Part shown: piece after piece, positions 14,873 to 22,500 of the stretch
Layout of the letters: each line of letters starts with the position of its first letter
Numbering within the stretch: the first letter of the stretch is position 1
From: DASRAU01 sp035638075
GTDB taxonomy: Bacteria > Acidobacteriota > Polarisedimenticolia > Gp22-AA2
NCBI GenBank assembly: GCA_035638075.1
Contig: DASRAU010000029.1
Coordinates: forward strand, 124,001 to 188,000
Direction: 5' to 3'
Length of the DNA: 64,000 nucleotides
Made by a program: the position numbers and the translations under genes
Notes under the pieces: model-generated
Seen by the model: the letters and a program-made list of their open reading frames with translations, nothing else
Told to the model about the DNA's origin: nothing
The model's database searches: none

Positions 14873-15724
14873 CTACTTTCCGGGCGCGCCGCCGGCCGGT
14901 GGCGCCCCGGCCGCCTGCTGGGCCGCCGCGGGGATCGGGATGTTCGCCTTCTGCAGCTCGGCGTTGATCGCCACCGCGAACTCGTTGAACGGCTTCGCCC
15001 CGGACAGGAACTTGCCGTTGACGAAGAAGGCCGGGGTGCCGGTGACGCCGAGGGAGGTCCCCTCCGCCTTGTCGGCATCGATGGCCTGCTTGCCGCGCGC
15101 CGTGTCGAGCGATTCCTTGAAGCGCTTGACGTCGAGACCGAGGTCCTTGGCGTACTGCTCGTACTGCACCCGGTTCATCTTGTCCTGCGCCGCGAAGATC
15201 TTGTCGTGCATCGGCCAGAACTTGCCCTGCTCGTTGGCCGCCTGCGCCGCCATGGCCGCCGGCATCGCGTTGGGATGGAAATCCAGCGGGAAGTGCTTCC
15301 AGACGATGCGGACCTTGTCGCCGTACGTTTTCTGAATCTGGTCGAGGGTCGGACCGACCCTCGCGCAGAAGGGTCACTGGAAGTCGGAGAACTCGGCGAT
15401 GGTGACCGGCGCCGTCTTCGGTCCCTCGTAGGGGGCCCCCTCGTACTTCACGGCGTAGACCTTGTTCGGGTCCGGGCCGCGCTGGGCCGGGGCGGCGGCG
15501 CGCGACCCCATGGTGTCCACCTTGGTGGCCACCTGGGTGATGCGGGTCTCCAGGGCCGACATCCGCTCCACCATGCTCTTGTTGAGCGTCGTCGTCTCCT
15601 GCCAGGTCATGATCCCGAGGGCCAGCACGGCGGCCAGCCCGATCAACGTCGCCATCTCGGTCCAGGTCAGGCCTGAGCCGCGGCGCACCGGGGGTCCTTC
15701 CTTCTGATTCCGTCCGTTCGACAT
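14873..15724 (-). CDS. DsbA/Thioredoxin_4-type thiol oxidoreductase, predicted selenoprotein (in-frame TGA = Sec117)
   Basis: Read through one internal TGA (15376-15374), the frame gives a 283-aa membrane-anchored DsbA-like protein. Residues 24-41 are a transmembrane anchor (MATLIGLAAVLALGIMTW), and a short coiled coil and linker follow. The thioredoxin fold begins at KTAPVTIAEFSDFQ. The next residues are U-P-F-C, exactly where the family has C-P-F-C, so TGA replaces the N-terminal nucleophilic cysteine (Sec117, Cys120). Family motifs continue unbroken after the TGA: VRIVWKHFPLDFHPNAMPAA, WPMHDKIFAAQDKMN, and the cis-Pro loop VTGTPAFFVNGKFLSG. A SECIS-like hairpin follows the TGA. A promoter (15749-15777) and GGAGAGGG precede the ATG. 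It leads an operon with DUF971, permease and sppA genes. The alternative is a nonsense mutation or base error, but the exact position makes Sec far more likely. No sel genes are in the window. Confidence 0.9.
15343..15363 (-). promoter_or_regulatory. Bacterial SECIS-like hairpin
   Basis: On the minus strand, starting 10 nt after the TGA, CGAGGGTC pairs perfectly with GACCCTCG around a GGTCC loop. The loop begins 18 nt after the TGA. In E. coli fdhF the SelB-binding loop GGUCU also starts 18 nt after UGA, and its G and U are the key SelB contacts. A lower stem TTCTG (15370-15366) can pair with CAGAA (15334-15330). The bulged U of fdhF is not present in this perfect stem. Confidence 0.75.
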
Positions 15725-15748
15725 GGGTGAATCCCTCTCCAGCCGGGG

Positions 15749-15777
15749 ATTTTAGGGACGAAAGCCCGAAAGCGCAA
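15749..15777 (-). promoter_or_regulatory. sigma70-like promoter for the selenoprotein operon
   Basis: Minus-strand -35 TTGCGC (15777-15772), 17-bp spacer and -10 TAAAAT (15754-15749) lie in the 66-bp gap between etfA and the DsbA-like gene. The predicted leader of about 17-20 nt contains GGAGAGGG. Confidence 0.6.
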
Positions 15778-15790
15778 CCTCCGGAAGCGC

Positions 15791-16777
15791 CTACCGGGCT
15801 TCCTGGACCGCCTTGGTCAGGGCCGGGACGATTTCGAAGAGGTCGCCGACCACGCCGATGTCGGCCACCCCGAAGATCGGGGCGTCCGGGTCCTTGTTGA
15901 TGGCGACGATGTAGCCCGACCCGCGCATCCCGACGAGGTGCTGGATGGCCCCGGAGATGCCGCAGGCGACGTAGAGCTTCGGGCTGACCGTCACGCCGCT
16001 CGACCCGATCTGGTGCTCGTGCGGCAGCCAGCCGGAGTCGGTCACGGGGCGCGACGCCCCGACCTGGCCTCCGAGCGCCTGCGCCAGGTCGCGAATGATG
16101 GAGAACTTCTCGGCCGCCCCGAGCCCGCGCCCGCCGGAGACGATGACCGCCGCCTGGGTCAGGTCGAGCCCGCCCGATTCGCCCTTGCGCACCTCGACGA
16201 AGCGGGCCTTGAGATCGCCCGCGGCGATGCCCGGGTCGATCTTCCGCACCGTCCCCTGCGTGGTGCCGGTGAACGGCGCCGAGGCGCCTCGCTGCACCGT
16301 GGCGATCGCCACCGGCGCATCGCCGGCCTCGATCTCCTGGACGAATTTGCCGTTGAACGCCTTGCGGGTGAAGCGCGGCTTGCCGCCGGGAGCGCCGACC
16401 GCGGAGCACTCCGTCGCCAGCGGAGCGCCGAGCCCGGCCGCGACGTGCGGCGCCACGTCCCAGCCGTTCGGCGTGTGCCCGAACAGGAGGAGGGCCGGCG
16501 ATTCCGCCTTCGCCTGCGCCTCGATGACGGCGTCGTAGCCGTCGCAGGAGTAGTTCTCGAGGGCCGCCGACTCCGCCGCGATGACTTCGGCGGCGCCGCG
16601 TGAGGCGATCTGCCGGGCGGCCGCGTCGAGGCCCTTGCCGATCACCAGCGCCTTGACGGCGTCGGCGCCCCAGCCGGCTTCGGTTGCGACCTTGTGCGCC
16701 AGCCCGAGCAGCTCCCAGGTGATGTCCCGGACCGCTCCGCCTTCCTGTTCCGCGACGACCAGGATCTTCGCGCCCAT
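15791..16777 (-). CDS. etfA: Electron transfer flavoprotein alpha subunit
   Basis: A 328-aa FAD-binding alpha subunit of the soluble ETF heterodimer, which carries electrons from acyl-CoA and other flavin dehydrogenases to the quinone pool. The N-terminal domain begins MGAKILVVAEQEGGAVRDIT. The C-terminal FAD domain is intact: VSGGRGLGAAEKFSIIRDLA, ASRPVTDSGWLPHEHQIGSS, GVTVSPKLYVACGISGAIQH, LVGMRGSGYIVAINKDPDAP, and the ending ADIGVVGDLFEIVPALTKAV. The ATG at 16777 shares its first base with the etfB stop (TGATG), so the two are coupled. No ETF:quinone oxidoreductase or dehydrogenase gene is in the window. Length is normal (about 310-330 aa). Confidence 0.97.
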   Translation of the reverse strand: MGAKILVVAEQEGGAVRDITWELLGLAHKVATEAGWGADAVKALVIGKGLDAAARQIASRGAAEVIAAESAALENYSCDGYDAVIEAQAKAESPALLLFGHTPNGWDVAPHVAAGLGAPLATECSAVGAPGGKPRFTRKAFNGKFVQEIEAGDAPVAIATVQRGASAPFTGTTQGTVRKIDPGIAAGDLKARFVEVRKGESGGLDLTQAAVIVSGGRGLGAAEKFSIIRDLAQALGGQVGASRPVTDSGWLPHEHQIGSSGVTVSPKLYVACGISGAIQHLVGMRGSGYIVAINKDPDAPIFGVADIGVVGDLFEIVPALTKAVQEAR

Positions 16778-17568
16778 CACAACACCCCCGTCTTCTCTCG
16801 GATGCGCTTGACCAGCTCCTTCGCGACGTCGTCGGGAGACCCCGTGAGGATTTCCGCGCCCTTCCCCTTGGGGGGAATGGCGAGCCGCACGGTCTTGAAG
16901 CGCGCCGCCGAAGCCGCCACCTGGGCCGGATCGAGGCCGATCTCGGCGAGGCCGACGGTTTTGATCTCCTTCTTCTTCGCCGCCATGATTCCCTTCAGGC
17001 TGGCGTAGCGCGGCTCGTTGATGCCGGTCTGCACCGCGACGACCGCGGGCAGAGTCATCTCCACGACCTGCACCTTCTGGTTCTCCAGCTCGCGCTCGAC
17101 CTTGATCGTCCCGTCGCCCAGCTCGGCCTTCAGCACGGCGGTCGCGCAGGGACGGCCGAGGAGGCGCGCCACGAGCGCCGGCGTCTGGGTGTAGTTGTCG
17201 TCGTCGGCCTGGAGGCCCCCGAAGATCAGGGAGAACCCGTCGTCCTTGACGGCGGCGGCGATGACCCGGGCGATCGACAGCGGATCCGCCCCGGCGAGCC
17301 GGTCGTCCTTCACGTGGATGGCCCGGTCGGCGCCGGTGGCGAGACAGGTGCGCAACGCCGTCGCGGCCCGCTCGGGGCCGACCGACAGCGCCACGACCTC
17401 GGTCGCCTTCCCCTGGTCCTTCAGGCGCAGCGCCTCTTCGAGGGCGTAGCGGTCGTAGTCGTTGAGTCCGTAGGTGAGGTTCCCCTCGTCCACCCACGTG
17501 CCGGCCGCGTTGACGCGGAACGGCGAGTCGGTGTTGGGAACCTGCTTCACGAGAACGAGCGTCTTCAT
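16777..17568 (-). CDS. etfB: Electron transfer flavoprotein beta subunit
   Basis: A 263-aa AMP-binding beta subunit of ETF. It has the family start KTLVLVKQVPNTDSPFRVN, the DYDRYALEEALRLKD helix, the nucleotide-domain phrases VVALSVGPERAATALRTCLA and GADRAIHVKD, and the characteristic VVAVQTGINEPRYASLKGIM with AAKKKEI (the loop that docks on dehydrogenases). The length is normal (about 250-265 aa). It is the first gene of the etfBA pair and is followed directly by etfA with a TGATG junction. A possible -10 TAAGAT lies at 17638-17633, about 65 nt upstream, without a clear -35. Confidence 0.97.
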   Translation of the reverse strand: MKTLVLVKQVPNTDSPFRVNAAGTWVDEGNLTYGLNDYDRYALEEALRLKDQGKATEVVALSVGPERAATALRTCLATGADRAIHVKDDRLAGADPLSIARVIAAAVKDDGFSLIFGGLQADDDNYTQTPALVARLLGRPCATAVLKAELGDGTIKVERELENQKVQVVEMTLPAVVAVQTGINEPRYASLKGIMAAKKKEIKTVGLAEIGLDPAQVAASAARFKTVRLAIPPKGKGAEILTGSPDDVAKELVKRIREKTGVL

Positions 17569-17643
17569 GCGGCTCCGTCACGCGTGCGATGCGCTGTGAG
17601 GAATGAATGAGCGACTGTCGTGCGAAGCCGGGATCTTACAACA

Positions 17644-17662
17644 GGGGAAAAAAAGATTCCCC
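17644..17662. terminator. Small hairpin with A/T tract in the gap between etfB and the 17761 gene
   Basis: GGGGAA and TTCCCC form a 6-bp stem around an A-rich loop, giving a T7 run on the minus strand preceded by a GC-rich stretch. It may terminate transcription of the gene ending at 17761. Another hairpin, CCGCCC-AGA-GGGCGG, lies nearer that gene's end but lacks a T tract. The rest of 17569-17760 shows nothing else recognisable. Confidence 0.3.
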
Positions 17663-17760
17663 GGGGCCGCCTGCCTTGTCCCATGGGCAGCCGGCTCCCG
17701 GGTTCCTGGCGACAACGGAGAGGACGGCGACGCGGGCCGCCCTCTGGGCGGATCGGCGGG

Positions 17761-18072
17761 TCAGGACTGGTGATCGCCCGGATGGTCCGATGTCGCGCTG
17801 CGTGTCGGGCCTTCAGGCCCGATGTCCGGGACGACGCACGAGTCGTCGTCACGCGGACCGTCGTAAATCAGGCGGTATTTCCCGTACGACACTCTCTCGA
17901 CCAGAAGGACCGTCGCCGCGAGGTTGCCGATGCAATGGCGGGCGAGGTAGTTCTGGACCTTCGTCACCGGCCAGTCTTCCAGGCTGACGGCGCGGGTGGC
18001 CTCGGATGCGGTGAACGGCTCGGCGAGACGACCGCTGACGACCACTTCCCTCAGAAGATCGTCGAGACTCAT
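17761..18072 (-). CDS. Small protein of unknown function, possibly winged-helix-like
   Basis: A 103-aa protein with strong expression signals: AAAGGAGG 8 nt before the ATG at 18072 and a clear promoter about 55 nt upstream. The first 75 residues (MSLDDLLREVVVSGRLAEPF ... FTASEATRAV ... VTKVQNYLARHCIGNLA ... VLLVERVSYGKYRLIYDGPR) read as helix-helix-helix-beta hairpin, reminiscent of a small winged-helix DNA-binding domain. The last 28 residues are acidic and probably disordered. No family is recognised. It stands alone between etfB and the divergent gene at 18346, with locally lower GC in the promoter region. Confidence 0.7.
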   Translation of the reverse strand: MSLDDLLREVVVSGRLAEPFTASEATRAVSLEDWPVTKVQNYLARHCIGNLAATVLLVERVSYGKYRLIYDGPRDDDSCVVPDIGPEGPTRSATSDHPGDHQS

Positions 18073-18125
18073 TGTCGACCTCCTTTGCGACCGAGGGGAA
18101 CAACCAACTCAACGACGACGCCAGC

Positions 18126-18154
18126 AATGTACGACGGATCGTTTTATGCTGCAA
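18126..18154 (-). promoter_or_regulatory. sigma70-like promoter for the 17761-18072 gene
   Basis: Minus-strand -35 TTGCAG (18154-18149), exactly 17 bp, and -10 TACATT (18131-18126) sit in the most AT-rich stretch of the left half of the window. The leader would be about 47 nt and ends with AAAGGAGG. Confidence 0.6.
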
Positions 18155-18345
18155 TAACAATCCTCCGGAAACTTTTTATGTGATGAATCGCGCGCCCGTC
18201 CATCTTTCCGGACGAATGTTCCGAACGTCACGCCGGGCGCGGCTTCCAACCGATGTCGGGAACTCCCGGACGGCCGGGACCGAGCGTCGCAGCCCCGCGA
18301 CGGCACGTTCGCACCCGGTCGCGGCGGCTGTGCGATCATCGACGC

Positions 18346-19581
18346 ATGGCGGGGAGCGATCGACGCCCGGGGATCCTGGCGTGGCAGGCGATCGAGCGGC
18401 TGGCGCGCGACATCCTGCGCGGGCGCCCGGGGGCGCACCTGCTCGAAGGACGCCTGCCGGTGCTCGACGTGCACGTCCCCCTGGCGCTGCAGGGACGCCC
18501 GGGGGACGCGGAAGCCTTCGCCGCCTCCCTCGCGGAGGAGATCGAGCGGCAGATCGACGACGCCATCGAAGAGCAGGCCGCCTTCCAGCCCGGGCACGCG
18601 TGGTGCCATCGCTGCGAGGCGGCGGCGTGCGAGCACTCGCGGCCGCCCTCCTCGCGCCATGTCTTCCTCGGCTACGCGCCGGCGGGCGCGCCGCGCTGGA
18701 TGGAGTTCGCGCAATACGCCATGGAGGCGCGCCTTCCCGGCTTCGAGCGCCTGTACGCCGAGCCGCCCGTCTTCCTCACCGTCCAGATGGATCGCAGCGA
18801 CCTCTACGGGCCGCTTCTGCCCGCGTTCCGCAGCGCCGGGCGCGACCTGCTCGGGCAGGTGATCGCCGGCTTCTTCCCGGTGCCGTCACGCGCGGGCGAG
18901 GGCCGCGGCGTCGTCGCCCTCACCTTCCAGGCGGCGGCGCGCGTCACCCCCCAGGGCCGGCGGCGCATCGGGCTCAACATCCTCGGGACCTCGCCCGCGG
19001 GCGACGATCTCTCTCTGCTGTGGGAGCGTCAGGACGAGCTGCCGTGGCGCCGGGCGGTCCGCTGGGCCCAGGCGGCGCTCATGACCGCCGCCCGCGACGC
19101 GCGCCCGCCCCGCCGCGAGCGCGCGCCGGCGGAAGGACCGCTGAACGACCCGGCGCTGGAGCGGCGCGTGCTCGGGATCCTGCAGGGACTGGCGCGCCGG
19201 CTCGAGCAGGATCGGCGCGGCAGCGGCCGCCGCACGGCGCACGCCGGCGAGCGGCACGAGCAGGGCATCCGGCCGACCCGCAAGGCGATCGACGACATCC
19301 GCGAGGCGCGCAGCGACGCCTTCCTGCGCGACGAGCGGAGCGGCGCCGTCGTGGTCCTCGGCGACCGGGGCCGCACCCACTTCTTCACCCCGGAAGGCCG
19401 GCTGATGTCGAGCGTGCGCTACAGCCGCGAGGCGATCGATCGGAAGAGGCGCGCCGGCCTGTGGCGCGACCTGGCCGCGCCCGAGGCGCGCCGCACGCGC
19501 GAGGCGCTGCTGCACGCCTTCGCCGGCTCCGAAGAGGCGGAAAGCGCCGAGGCCCCGCCTGCCGGCGCCGGCGAGGCCTAG
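18346..19581 (+). CDS. Uncharacterised protein with a Cys/His cluster
   Basis: A 411-aa soluble protein from the ATG at 18346 (MAGSDRRPGILAWQAIERLA); an in-frame extension upstream looks non-coding. The first third contains WCHRCEAAACEHS, a C-x2-C-x4-C-x-H cluster (about residues 86-94) that could bind zinc and distantly recalls SWIM-type fingers. After it come SRHVFLGYAPAGAPRWMEFA, a mixed alpha/beta middle region (VVALTFQAAARVTPQGRRRI GLNILG) and a highly basic Arg/Ala-rich C-terminal third with a short beta segment (AVVVLGDRGRTHFFTPEGRL). No known family or active site is recognised. It is divergent from the small gene at 17761-18072 and convergent with the subtilase gene; the two stop codons share a CTAG tetranucleotide. 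Confidence 0.75.
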   Translation: MAGSDRRPGILAWQAIERLARDILRGRPGAHLLEGRLPVLDVHVPLALQGRPGDAEAFAASLAEEIERQIDDAIEEQAAFQPGHAWCHRCEAAACEHSRPPSSRHVFLGYAPAGAPRWMEFAQYAMEARLPGFERLYAEPPVFLTVQMDRSDLYGPLLPAFRSAGRDLLGQVIAGFFPVPSRAGEGRGVVALTFQAAARVTPQGRRRIGLNILGTSPAGDDLSLLWERQDELPWRRAVRWAQAALMTAARDARPPRRERAPAEGPLNDPALERRVLGILQGLARRLEQDRRGSGRRTAHAGERHEQGIRPTRKAIDDIREARSDAFLRDERSGAVVVLGDRGRTHFFTPEGRLMSSVRYSREAIDRKRRAGLWRDLAAPEARRTREALLHAFAGSEEAESAEAPPAGAGEA

Positions 19582-22500
19582 TTCGGGGGCCCCGTGGCCG
19601 GAACCACGACCGTCGCCTCGGCTGTCGAGGAGTTGCCGGACCGGTCGATGGTGATGCAGACGACCCGGTAGACCCGTCCGGGACCGCCTCCGACCCGCTC
19701 GGCCCGCAGACTCACGGAGTCGCAGAGCGCGTGGGTCGCGATGTCACCGGTCGTGGAGCCGTCTCCCGCGCCCGGCGCATCGTCCGGCTCGCTGCTCGTC
19801 GCCAGGAGCAGGCCGAGGCCGGCGCCCGGGTCGCAGACATCCGTGACGACGGCGTGCAGCGGCACCAGCTGCATGTGGTGATCCGGAGGCCAGAGGACCG
19901 TCGGGTCCGGCGCGAGCGTGAGCGCCGGGGGACGCGTGTCGCGCACCCTCAGCGGCCGGTCGGCATCGACCGATTCCCCCGCCGTGTCGGTGACGCGCAG
20001 CGTGACGCCGTGCGTGTCGAGCGACAGGTTCGTCTCGAGACGGATGCCGCTCCCCACCGGGACATGGATTCCGGGCCCCGGCCCGATGCGGGCGAACCAC
20101 TCATAGGACACCACGTCGTCGCTCGTTCCCGGCGTGGAGTCGTCGTCCGTCGTGGCGCCCGCGTCGAGCGTCACCCGCGCGGCCGACGGCCGATCACACT
20201 CGACGGTCTCGGGCGCCGTGAAAGCGGGCTGCGGCGGATGGTCGAAGACCAGCGTCGTCTCCTGCTGGTGCAGGAACTCCACCGCCGCGACCGCCGGCAG
20301 CGAGCTGCCGTCGCTGACGCGGATCTCGAGACGGCAGCGGACACCGGCCGGCAGCGCCGCGATGTCCGAGAGCTTCGGCAGGCGCCCGGCGAACGGCACG
20401 ACGACCGCGGCCTGGGCGGCACCGAGCGGCGCCAGGCTCACCGTGCCGCTCAAAGGATCCGCCTGCGGGTCGAAGAGCGCCGCCTCGACCTCGAGGCGCG
20501 TCCCGCCGTCCTCGCGGATGGCGTCGATGCGCGCCGTCGGCTGGCAGGCATCGCCGGAGCCGTCGGCGTCGGCGTCCGCCTGCCCCGCGTTTGCCGCGGC
20601 GGGACAGTTGTCGCAGGCATCGCCGACGCGATCGCCGTCCCGGTCCGCCTGGTCCGGGTCGGGACGGTCGGGACAGTCGTCACTCGCGTCGGAGACGCCG
20701 TCCCGATCGCGGTCGCGTTCGACGGTCATGAGCGCCTCGACCCGGGCTTCGGGCTGCGCCGGGTCGTCGCTCAGGAGCGCGAGAGCACCGGTGTACGCTC
20801 CGGGCGAAAGCGTCCCGGCGCGGAAGGTGACGTGCAGGTCGAGGCTTCCTCCCGGATCGACGAGTCCTCCTGTCGGCTGCACCGACAGGAATGCCGGCGG
20901 GTTGGGTCCGGCGACGGTCGCGGTGAAGGTCAGCGCGCGCCCGCCGGCGTTGCGCACGGTGAGGACCCGCTCGGCGGTCGTGGTCTCGGCGAGGGTCGCG
21001 TCGAGCCTGTCCGGCTCGAGACGCAGCCGCGGCGGCTCGACGGCCGTGCCCAGGAGCGCGGCCTCGACGACCGGACGATCGGGGTCGTTGCTCTGCAGTC
21101 GCAGCGTCGCCGCGAAGGGCCCGGGCTGCGACGGGACGCAGCGCACCTGCACGCCGCGCAGCCCCCCCGCGGCGACCGGGAAACTTCCCGGGGTCGCGGT
21201 GCAGACGGGATCGCTGGCGCTCACGTCGCTCACTTGAAGCGGCGCCAGCCCGTTGTTGCGCACCAGCAGCTGCAGCGTCCGCCCCAGGCCTGCATCCATG
21301 ACGCCGAAGTCCACGCCGGCCGCGGGGTCGGCGTTGTCGTAGGTCAGCCGCACCTTGTGCCGGTTCAGGGGACAGGTGCTGACGACGTCGGTGGAGTTCT
21401 GCAGCACCACCTCGACGGTGCCGTTCTGCGTCACGCCGCGCAGGAACGACAACGGCAGATCGAGGACCCTCGTCGTGGCGATGCAATCGGTGCCGGCGTT
21501 GCCGACGCTGCCGACCAGCGTTCCCTCCACGAGCACGTCGGCGAACTCGCGCGCATTGCCGAAATCCCCTTCCACAGTGACCTCGAGACGGCCGGCCGTC
21601 CCGGGCGGGATGGTGGTGCGCAGCACGTGGGTCGTCTTCGCCGCGCTCCCGGAGAAGATCGCCGTCGATTCCGCCGTCTGGGTGTCGCCCGACAGGGCGA
21701 TGCGCGGGCGCGGCAGGACGTCGAGCGTCAGCGGCACACGCGCGAAGGTCACGAACGGGGCGCGCGACCCGGCCATGAGCACGGCGGTCCGGCGTCCTTC
21801 CGGGAGCCCGGTGCTGTCGAATTCGAGGGGCGCCGTGGCGGAGCCGCCGGCCGGGATCGCGACGCTCGCGGATGCGAGACGCGCGAAGCGGGCGGCGCAG
21901 AGGCCGGGGAGCCGCAGCGCCAGGCCGGTCGGGTTGGCGATCGACGTCATGACCGTCGAACGGACCCCGGTGTCCACGTCGATGGCCGTCACGACGCCGG
22001 CGCCGAATTCGCTGACGTAGAGCCGGCGCCGGGCCGCGTCGAAGACCGCTTCCGTGGGGGCCGAAAGCCCGGTGGCGAGATCGCGGACCGCCCCTGTCGC
22101 GAGGTCGATCCCCACGACCGCGCCGCGGGACGGCGCCGCGACGTAGGCCTGTCCCGTGTCCCGATCGAGGGCGAGCCCGGCGGCGGAGCCGAGCCCGGTG
22201 GCGATGGTGACCACGCGGCCGTCCGCCAGGTCGACGCGCGCCAGGGTGCCGCGGCTTTCCTCCGCGACGTACGCCGCGCGGCCGTCGGGATCGAGCGCCA
22301 GGCCGTGCGGCCCGAACAGACCGCCCGCCGCCCGCGTCACGGCACCGGTGGCGAGCGTCACCGCGGCCACGTCCCCGGTCCCGAAGCCGGTGATCCAGGC
22401 GGTCTCACCGCGCGCGTCGATCTCGATGCCGGACGGAGTGTCGAGCCCGAGGATCACGCGTGACGTCGCGCCGCCCGCGATCGGGTCGACGGCCGCCAGG

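Noticed and set aside
15374..15376. Internal TGA as a nonsense mutation making the DsbA-like gene a pseudogene
   Set aside because: The TGA falls exactly on the catalytic Cys column, the frame is intact on both sides, expression signals are good and a SECIS-like hairpin follows. A base error cannot be excluded without reads.
17740..17755. CCGCCC-AGA-GGGCGG hairpin as a strong terminator of the 17761 gene
   Set aside because: There is no T tract after the stem, so intrinsic termination is not supported.
18072..22463. Plus-strand open frame of 1463 codons opposite the subtilase gene
   Set aside because: It is Arg/Gly/Pro-rich low-complexity translation antisense to a clear subtilase; its openness is a by-product of high GC and codon bias.
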